A stretch of DNA of 13,429 nt from Lentisphaeria bacterium UBA1724 (GTDB taxonomy: Bacteria; Verrucomicrobiota; Lentisphaeria; Oligosphaerales; Oligosphaeraceae), in NCBI GenBank assembly GCA_002315885.1, contig DCIO01000094.1:10684-24112 (forward strand), given 5' to 3'. Of this stretch, positions 8,408-13,429 are shown in pieces. The translations under genes and the position numbers were made by a program. Each line of letters begins with the position of its first letter. The first letter of the stretch is position 1. The notes under the pieces were generated by a model. It was not told the DNA's origin, ran no database searches, and saw nothing but the letters and a program-made list of their open reading frames with translations.

Positions 8408-8413
8408 TATAAT
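8408..8413 (+). promoter_or_regulatory. Candidate -10 element for the esterase operon (with overlapping reverse -10)
   Basis: TATAAT is a perfect sigma-70 type -10 match on the + strand. The overlapping bases 8406-8411 read TATATT on the - strand, a possible -10 for the symporter. Neither strand has a good -35 at 16-18 bases, so an activator may be needed. Transcription from here would give the first esterase a leader of about 145 bases that contains the repeats at 8452-8498 and 8528-8548. Confidence 0.4.
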
Positions 8414-8451
8414 GCCTATCGTAGCGACTGCTCCACATCGTCTCTCGTTGC

Positions 8452-8498
8452 AGAAGCTCTAGAAGCTCTAGAGGCTCTAGCTAGAAGCTCTAGCTAGA
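8452..8498. repeat. CTAG-rich nonamer repeat block
   Basis: Four copies of AGAAGCTCT occur at 8452-8460, 8461-8469, 8470-8478 (one change, AGAGGCTCT) and 8483-8491; AGCT is inserted after each of the last two. The joins create six CTAG tetramers within about 40 bases. The block is partly self-complementary. It lies between the promoter candidate and the first esterase start, so it is probably transcribed leader. No known element is recognised. Confidence 0.85.
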
Positions 8499-8527
8499 CG
8501 CGCGTACACGAGCCGAGCCGATTCCGA

Positions 8528-8548
8528 TTTTTCGTTTTTCGTTTTTCG
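8528..8548. repeat. Heptamer tandem repeat (TTTTTCG), three copies
   Basis: Three exact copies of TTTTTCG run from 8528 to 8548 and continue with TT. The array ends 17 bases before the first esterase ATG. It has the same 7-base period as the arrays at 993-1034 and 10611-10645 but a different unit. No clear Shine-Dalgarno lies between it and the start codon. Confidence 0.9.
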
Positions 8549-8565
8549 TTCATCAATTTTCTCTC

Positions 8566-10536
8566 ATGAGACTCGCATCACTTTGGACTGACGGCGCCGT
8601 AGTCCAGCGCAACAAACCGATTGTCGTATGGGGCTGGGCGGATGCCAAGCGCGTCGTGGTAAAAGCTTCTTTGGGTTCCAGCGAAGCCGCGGGTGCCACA
8701 TCCTGGGACGGCCGTTTTGAGCTCCGTCTGCCTGCCTTGCCGGCGGGTGGTCCCTACGAATTGAAGGTCGAGACCATCGATGGTGCGGAAGCATGCGTCG
8801 TCAAAAACATCCTGGTGGGTGAAGTCTGGCTAGTCTCTGGGCAATCCAACGCGGAATTCCCGCTGATGGCCTTTGAGCTGAATGACCCCCAGAGTCAGCT
8901 GTCACAGTATCTTACCGAGGGTGGCGAGGATGACAAGCTCCGTTGTGTCACAGTCTACGACAATGCGTTGGGGGCCACAGGCGACTTGCTTACTCCCGGG
9001 GCCACCTGGGAGCCCTCGAATGCCCGTACCGCGTCCTATTTCACCGCCATTGGCGCCTGGTTCGCCCTCTTCTTCCGCAAGAAATTCCCCGAAATTCCGG
9101 TGGGCATCATCCATTCTTCCTGGGGTGGCACCACCGTCCTCACCTGGTTGAGCCGTAGCGCTTTGGCATTACATGACGCCGGGCGGAAGATCCTGGCCCA
9201 GGATGACGAGCAACAAAATCGTCCCAGCGTATGGATTGGTGCCGAGGACTTGAATGCCCCGCCCAGGAATTCCGGAGTCTCCGACCGGATGCTCTCCCTG
9301 ATTACCCAGAAAGACCCCGGCAACAAGGGCTTCGACTGGGGCTACGCATCCATCGATTTCGATGACAGCGACTGGAAGCTCATGGCCATCCCGGGTTCCT
9401 GGATTAACCAGAAGATTTCCACCCAGGGCTCTGTATGGATTCGCTACAGCGTGGAACTCCCCGAGAGTTGGGTCGGCCAGCCCCTGGAAATCCACCTGGG
9501 CGGCGTGGACAAGATGGACCAGACTTACTTCAATGGGGTCAAAGTCGGTGCCACGGGAGCGGATTTTGACCAAATCTACTGGAATCGCTCCCGCAAGTAT
9601 GCCATCCCCGCCGAATTGGCAAAAGCCGGCAAGAACACCGTCGCCGTGCGTGCATACAGCTTCTATTGGGATGGCGCTTTCACGGGCCCCGTCAACGGCT
9701 ACTACCTGAAGAATCTCACCACGGATGAGACCATCGAATTGGGCGGAATCCAATGGAAAGCCAAGGCGGAATACGCCTTTGTGACAGAGCAAATGGACGG
9801 CAGCCTGATTGTCAACACCAACAACCCCAACGCACCCCATAGGCTCTTCGACAACAAGATCCGCCCCCTCATCCCCTACGGCATCCGCGGCGTCCTCTGG
9901 TATCAGGGCGAATCCGACACCGACACCCCGGAACGCACCGCACACTACCTGGAGCGTTTCTGTGACATGGTCCGTGACTGGCGTTATCGCTGGGGGCAAG
10001 GGGACGACTTCCCCTTCTACAGCGTCCAGTTGGCGAACTTCCGGTCCGACAAACCCGACCGCTGGCTCACCATCCAGGACATGCAGCGTCGTTCCTTCTT
10101 TGAACTGCCCAACACCGGCGTCATCACCGCAAGCGACCTGGCGCTCTTCGAACCCCACGACATCCACCCGCACGACAAGCGCTCCTTCGGCTACCGACTT
10201 TTCCTGCTGGCGCTGGCCAATGTCTACGGCGAAAAGAATCTGCTCTGCCAGGGTCCCACTATGGACAAGATCCGCAAGGAAGGGGAGACGCTCTTCGTGC
10301 ATTTCCTCTACGCAGATGGCCTCCATACCAAGGACGGCGGTCCCGTGAAGGGCTTCGAAGTGGCGGAGGCCAACGGCGCATACGTCCCCGCTCAGGCCTG
10401 GATTGTTGGCGACGAGGTGAAATTGATTGCCGATGGCTACGACATCATCCACGCGCGCTACAACGCAAAGGTGGATTTGCCCGAAGGCAACCTGGTCAAC
10501 TCCGCCGAACTCCCCGCACTCTCTTTCATCGAATAA
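8566..10536 (+). CDS. Sialate O-acetylesterase-like (SASA domain) enzyme with inserted beta-sandwich
   Basis: This 656-residue enzyme belongs to the SASA/SGNH-type carbohydrate acetylesterases, which remove acetyl groups from sialic acids or other sugars. An N-terminal beta domain (WTDGAVVQRNKPIVVWGWA) leads to the nucleophile motif SGQSN (Ser94). HSSWGG (183-188), WYQGESD (from Trp445) and the catalytic DIHPHDK (Asp532, His534) follow. Between HSSWGG and WYQGES lies an insertion whose part from about residue 255 to 385 resembles the jelly-roll sugar-binding domain of beta-galactosidases (FDDSDWK, GSVWIRYSVELP, FNGVKVG). The protein begins directly with the family's first strand and has no signal peptide, so it should act in the cytoplasm. 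It is first in a probable three-gene + strand operon and diverges from the symporter. Actual specificity is unproven; many relatives act on plant or host glycans. Confidence 0.92.
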   Translation: MRLASLWTDGAVVQRNKPIVVWGWADAKRVVVKASLGSSEAAGATSWDGRFELRLPALPAGGPYELKVETIDGAEACVVKNILVGEVWLVSGQSNAEFPLMAFELNDPQSQLSQYLTEGGEDDKLRCVTVYDNALGATGDLLTPGATWEPSNARTASYFTAIGAWFALFFRKKFPEIPVGIIHSSWGGTTVLTWLSRSALALHDAGRKILAQDDEQQNRPSVWIGAEDLNAPPRNSGVSDRMLSLITQKDPGNKGFDWGYASIDFDDSDWKLMAIPGSWINQKISTQGSVWIRYSVELPESWVGQPLEIHLGGVDKMDQTYFNGVKVGATGADFDQIYWNRSRKYAIPAELAKAGKNTVAVRAYSFYWDGAFTGPVNGYYLKNLTTDETIELGGIQWKAKAEYAFVTEQMDGSLIVNTNNPNAPHRLFDNKIRPLIPYGIRGVLWYQGESDTDTPERTAHYLERFCDMVRDWRYRWGQGDDFPFYSVQLANFRSDKPDRWLTIQDMQRRSFFELPNTGVITASDLALFEPHDIHPHDKRSFGYRLFLLALANVYGEKNLLCQGPTMDKIRKEGETLFVHFLYADGLHTKDGGPVKGFEVAEANGAYVPAQAWIVGDEVKLIADGYDIIHARYNAKVDLPEGNLVNSAELPALSFIE

Positions 10537-10581
10537 CACCACAGATTCCACGGCTTCTGGGCCTGGGACCTATGTCCTGTG

Positions 10582-10602
10582 CGCGGCAATATTGTTGCCG
10601 CG
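10582..10602. other. Hairpin between the two esterase genes
   Basis: CGCGGCAA (10582-10589) and TTGCCGCG (10595-10602) form a perfect 8-bp stem with a 5-base loop. No T-run follows, so it is not a typical intrinsic terminator. It may slow or process the mRNA between the genes, or mark a repeat. The 113-bp gap that holds it has no other gene. Confidence 0.6.
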
Positions 10603-10610
10603 AATTGCCC

Positions 10611-10645
10611 GAATCAAGAATCGAGAATCACGAATCGAGAATCAC
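10611..10645. repeat. Heptamer tandem repeat (GAATCNN), five copies
   Basis: Five head-to-tail units start at 10611: GAATCAA, GAATCGA, GAATCAC, GAATCGA and GAATCAC. The array ends 4 bases before the ATG of the second esterase. The unit shares GAAT and the 7-base period with the GAATTGA array at 993-1034. It occupies the place where a ribosome site would lie, and no Shine-Dalgarno is seen. Confidence 0.9.
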
Positions 10646-10649
10646 CGCC

Positions 10650-12149
10650 ATGCGTTTAGCTTCTCCCTGGACCGACCACGCAATTGTTCAGCACTCCAAG
10701 CAAATCGTGCTATGGGGATGGTGTGACACGCCCCGAGTGCGTGTAGACGCCACCCTGGGCTCCTCCAAGGCCACGGGTGCCGCGGGCTACGACGGGCGTT
10801 TCGAATTGCGTTTGCCCCCGCTACCCATTGGCGGCCCGCTGGAATTGCGCGTGGTGGCCTCCTCTGGGGAAGAGTGCGTCTGCCGGGACATCCTGGTTGG
10901 GGAAGTCTGGCTGATTTCGGGTCAGTCAAATGTGGAATTTCCCCTGAAGACCTTCGATGAAAACGACCCCCTGGCCCAGACCGACCTCTACCTATCTGAA
11001 GGCGGCGTTGACGACATGCTGCGCGTCTTCACTGTTCCACGGGACGGCCTGGCCACCACCAACACCCGGGTCGGCGGCTCCACTCCCGAATGGAAATACT
11101 CCAACGCGGAAAATGCGCCGGATTTCACCGCGGTGGGAGCCTGGTTCGGGCTCTATCTGCGCAAACGCCTGGAAGGCATTCCCGTGGGCATCATCCATTG
11201 TTCCTGGGGAGGCACCTTCATCTGGACCTGGATGAGCCGCTCCGCATTGTCATCCATCCCATCGGGACGGGAATTGCTGGAAATTGACGACCCCGTAGTC
11301 CGAGACGCAGAATACTGGGACCGCTTCCCCGTCCCCTACAACTACAACGAATGCCCCGACGAAATCCTTCAGGAAGCACGCCGTAGCAAGAAATTCACCT
11401 ACCATGGTTACCCGCCCTTCAGCTGGTACAGTCCCCACAAGCTCTACGATACCATGCTGAAGACCGTGATTCCCTACGGCATCCGCGGCTTCATCTGGTA
11501 TCAGGGCGCGGAGGATGCCGACTGGCCCAAGGACTACCTGCCCTACTACGAACGGCTGGTGGCACTGGTAAAAGACTGGCGTTATCAGTGGGCGCAAGGA
11601 GAGGACTTCCCCTGCATCTGCCTGCAATTGGCCAGCTGGTGCGCCCCAGACAACGATGGCTGGTGCACCATCCAGGATGACGAACGGAAGCTCTGCCTCG
11701 AACTCCCGAATGTGTATTCCTGCGCCATCAACGACACCAACCACGGCGAACCCGACAACAACCACCAGCACGACAAGCAGCCCATCGGATACCGTCTGGC
11801 GCAAGTCGCCCTGGGCGAAGTCTACAAACTCCAGGACGTCACCCCCGCAGGACCACTCCTCACAAAAGTCACGAAAGAACCCGACGGACGCCACCTGAGA
11901 CTCCATTTCAAATACGCAAACGGCCTCCATGCACGGGATGGGCAACCACTGCGCACTTTCCAGGTCGCAGACGAAAACGGCACTTGGCATGACGCCAACG
12001 CCACCGTTGACGGCGAGACCATCCTCCTGGATGCACCGGGCATCCAATCTCCCGTGGCAGCCCGCTACAACTGGCAAGCGCGACTCCCCCAGGGAAATCT
12101 GGTGAATTCCGCGGATTTCCCCGCACTCACGTTTACTCAGAAAGTCTAG
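10650..12149 (+). CDS. Second sialate O-acetylesterase-like (SASA domain) protein, no insert
   Basis: This 499-residue protein is a paralogue of the upstream enzyme: the starts match closely (MRLASPWTDHAIVQ), and both have ILVGEVWL and GQSN (Ser93 here), an H-SWGG motif at residue 183 and the ending LPQGNLVNSADFPAL. It lacks the roughly 160-residue insertion. Two family positions differ. WYQGES becomes WYQGAED, and the catalytic DIH becomes DNNH (Asp369, His372), with the Asp one residue further from the His. It may therefore be altered in activity or specificity. The ATG at 10650 is chosen because homology starts there; an in-frame ATG at 10572 would translate the hairpin and heptamer array. 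No signal peptide is present, so it is probably cytoplasmic. It lies 113 bp after the first esterase and 32 bp before the aminotransferase gene. Confidence 0.9.
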   Translation: MRLASPWTDHAIVQHSKQIVLWGWCDTPRVRVDATLGSSKATGAAGYDGRFELRLPPLPIGGPLELRVVASSGEECVCRDILVGEVWLISGQSNVEFPLKTFDENDPLAQTDLYLSEGGVDDMLRVFTVPRDGLATTNTRVGGSTPEWKYSNAENAPDFTAVGAWFGLYLRKRLEGIPVGIIHCSWGGTFIWTWMSRSALSSIPSGRELLEIDDPVVRDAEYWDRFPVPYNYNECPDEILQEARRSKKFTYHGYPPFSWYSPHKLYDTMLKTVIPYGIRGFIWYQGAEDADWPKDYLPYYERLVALVKDWRYQWAQGEDFPCICLQLASWCAPDNDGWCTIQDDERKLCLELPNVYSCAINDTNHGEPDNNHQHDKQPIGYRLAQVALGEVYKLQDVTPAGPLLTKVTKEPDGRHLRLHFKYANGLHARDGQPLRTFQVADENGTWHDANATVDGETILLDAPGIQSPVAARYNWQARLPQGNLVNSADFPALTFTQKV

Positions 12150-12167
12150 TATTTTTCACCCTCCCAC

Positions 12168-12173
12168 AAAGGA
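12168..12173 (+). promoter_or_regulatory. Ribosome binding site of the aminotransferase gene
   Basis: AAAGGA lies 8 bases before the ATG at 12182, a good Shine-Dalgarno match, inside the 32-bp gap after the second esterase. It supports the chosen start. Confidence 0.75.
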
Positions 12174-12181
12174 CAATAACC

Positions 12182-13333
12182 ATGTTTGACATTGGCGATG
12201 AAGAAATTGCGGCGATTGCCGACACCCTGCACAAGAAGCTCCTGACCCGTTTTCAGGGAGGCAAAGATGGCTACCTGGCCCGAGCAGAACGCGCCATTGC
12301 AGAGAAGATGGGCTCGAAATACTGCCTGATGGTGAATTCGGGTACCAGCGCCCTGAGTTGCGCACTAGTCGCCCTGGGCATCGGTCCTGGCGACGAGGTG
12401 CTGGTGTCCGCCTACACCTGGATTGCCACGCCCCTGGCGCCCATGCTGTTGGGGGCACTGCCTAAACTGGTGGAAGTGGACGAGACTCTGACCATGGATT
12501 CCATCGACCTGGAGAAGAAGATCTCCTCTCGCACCAAGGCCATCCTCTGCGTACACATGGCAAATCTCCCCTGCAATATGGACGCCATCATGAGAATCGC
12601 CAACGCCCACGGCATCCCCGTGGTTGAAGACGCCTGCCAGGCAGTGGGCGGCCTCTACAAAGGCAAACGGCTGGGGACTTTCGGCAAGATTGGCTGCTAC
12701 TCCCTCAACGCCTACAAGAATATCACTTGCGGAGAAGGCGGCGCCATCGTCACCGACGACCCCGAACTCTACGACCGCTGCCGACTCTGGCACGACTGCG
12801 GCACCTTCGTCCAGGAATACGATGCACCCGTGAAGATTCCGCATTTTGCGGGCAATGACTTCCGTGCCAGCGAGCTCCAGGGAGCCATGATTTGCGTGCA
12901 GCTCCCTAAACTGGACGTGGGATTGGAGGCCCTCCGTGCAAAGAGCCGCGCCCTGCGGGAGTATTTCCAGTCGGAACGCCCCGACATCGGCATCATGCCC
13001 CATAACGACCCCGAAAGCCAGGCCAATTTCGGCATCCAGTATCCGACCCGCGAGGCACTCCTGGAAGCACATAAACGCAACGAAAATCTCAACGCACTCC
13101 TGGATACCGCAGGACGCCATATCTTCACCAATTGGGTGCCACTGGTGGAACGACGCACCTACCGCGATGACATCAACCCATTCCTGAACTCACCACACGG
13201 AAACGAATACCACTACAATCCCGAGGATGCACCACGAACCCTGGAGCTGCTGGGAAGAACCATGACTTTCTTCTTCCCATGGGACCAGGACCCGAAGGAT
13301 ACGGTGGAATTCTATAAGAATTTTGTGCCGTGA
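12182..13333 (+). CDS. DegT/DnrJ/EryC1/StrS-family PLP-dependent aminotransferase
   Basis: This 383-residue protein belongs to the PLP-dependent sugar aminotransferase family, which usually moves an amino group from glutamate or glutamine to a keto-sugar. Visible family motifs are NSGTSAL (phosphate-binding, residues 52-58), GDEVLVSAYTWIAT (70-82), VVEDACQAVGG (Asp150 for the PLP ring nitrogen, Gln153) and SLNAYKNITCGEGG with Lys179 as the Schiff-base lysine. HFAGNDFRASELQGA then matches the usual GYNYRM-SELQAA segment. All key residues are present, so it should be active. The C-terminal part (from about residue 300) is less typical. Its place behind two deacetylating enzymes suggests work on an amino or deoxy sugar or cyclitol, either in breakdown or in synthesis; the substrate cannot be told. 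Some members instead act as dehydratases, but those replace the lysine. Confidence 0.93.
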   Translation: MFDIGDEEIAAIADTLHKKLLTRFQGGKDGYLARAERAIAEKMGSKYCLMVNSGTSALSCALVALGIGPGDEVLVSAYTWIATPLAPMLLGALPKLVEVDETLTMDSIDLEKKISSRTKAILCVHMANLPCNMDAIMRIANAHGIPVVEDACQAVGGLYKGKRLGTFGKIGCYSLNAYKNITCGEGGAIVTDDPELYDRCRLWHDCGTFVQEYDAPVKIPHFAGNDFRASELQGAMICVQLPKLDVGLEALRAKSRALREYFQSERPDIGIMPHNDPESQANFGIQYPTREALLEAHKRNENLNALLDTAGRHIFTNWVPLVERRTYRDDINPFLNSPHGNEYHYNPEDAPRTLELLGRTMTFFFPWDQDPKDTVEFYKNFVP

Positions 13334-13345
13334 GGATTTTCTTTT

Positions 13346-13409
13346 CCGACGACGGCGGGGACGCCGTCGGTACACACCCGACGACGGCGGGGACGCCGTC
13401 GGTACACAC
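13346..13409. repeat. Two direct copies of a 32-bp hairpin repeat
   Basis: The unit at 13346-13377 is repeated exactly at 13378-13409. Each unit contains CGACGGCG, a GGGA loop and CGCCGTCG, followed by GTACACAC. The RNA would form an 8-bp GC-rich stem with a GNRA-type tetraloop. It starts 12 bases after the aminotransferase stop codon, where it could protect the 3' end of the mRNA or act like a REP element. There is no T-run directly after it. Confidence 0.92.
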
Positions 13410-13429
13410 CGAAGGGGATGTTTTGGCGT

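Noticed and set aside
9169..10551. A 460-codon open frame on the - strand opposite the first esterase
   Set aside because: It lies wholly antisense to a clear SASA enzyme, has no recognisable motif, and is best explained by codon bias of the real gene.
10611..10645. CRISPR array
   Set aside because: This and the other short arrays are simple tandem heptamers without spacers, and no cas gene is present.
10572..10649. Longer second esterase starting at the ATG at 10572
   Set aside because: The extra 26 residues translate the intergenic hairpin and heptamer array; homology to the first esterase starts exactly at 10650.
11250..12077. A 275-codon open frame on the - strand opposite the second esterase
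   Set aside because: It overlaps a well-supported gene, has low-complexity valine/glycine-rich content and no family resemblance.
12365..13120. A 251-codon open frame on the - strand opposite the aminotransferase gene
   Set aside because: It is antisense to a gene with complete catalytic motifs and a good ribosome site, and has no motif of its own.
8566..13333. A standard sialic acid (nan) catabolic operon
   Set aside because: No lyase, kinase or epimerase genes are seen, and SASA enzymes often act on other acetylated sugars.
13346..13409. Intrinsic terminator of the aminotransferase operon
   Set aside because: The stems are strong but no T-run follows directly, so I list it as a repeat instead.

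Overview
The window looks like chromosomal DNA of a Gram-negative, glycan-using bacterium. It encodes an RND efflux pump with a periplasmic adaptor, Sec-type signal peptides and a sodium-coupled symporter. Gene content (tandem sialate O-acetylesterase-like enzymes, a DegT-type aminotransferase) together with AT-rich heptamer tandem repeats and GC-rich hairpin repeats between genes suggests the PVC group, for example Lentisphaerota or Kiritimatiellota from gut or rumen. This placement is an inference; there is no rRNA or other marker gene here.

Layout. Positions 1-49 hold the tail of a + strand gene. It is followed by a long hairpin at 64-111 that can terminate transcription from both sides. 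From 135 to 8344 everything reads on the - strand. In transcription order this is a sodium:solute symporter (8344-6755), a 132-bp gap with an imperfect 28-bp palindrome, and then a tight efflux cluster: periplasmic adaptor (6622-5546), AcrB-type RND pump (5524-2411) and MATE exporter (2401-1037). A secreted endonuclease/exonuclease/phosphatase-family protein (974-135) lies at its 3' end. No TolC-like outer membrane factor is encoded.

From 8566 to 13333 the genes read on the + strand: two paralogous SASA-family esterases (8566-10536 and 10650-12149), then a PLP-dependent DegT/DnrJ/EryC1/StrS-family enzyme (12182-13333). The 221-bp divergent region 8345-8565 holds a 9-bp-arm inverted repeat, a consensus TATAAT on the + strand, a CTAG-rich repeat block and a heptamer repeat. 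The window ends with two copies of a 32-bp hairpin repeat.

How it fits together. The symporter and the esterase/aminotransferase genes diverge from one control region. Both esterases lack signal peptides. A reasonable model is import of a small acetylated compound, deacetylation in the cytoplasm and further processing of a sugar; the substrate is not known from sequence. The efflux cluster is a separate export unit with its own probable promoter and operator.

I see no clear new defence or mobile system. The most unusual signals are short intergenic repeats of 7-bp period in three places, the CTAG-rich block, the shared divergent control region, and a second esterase whose catalytic region departs from the family pattern.
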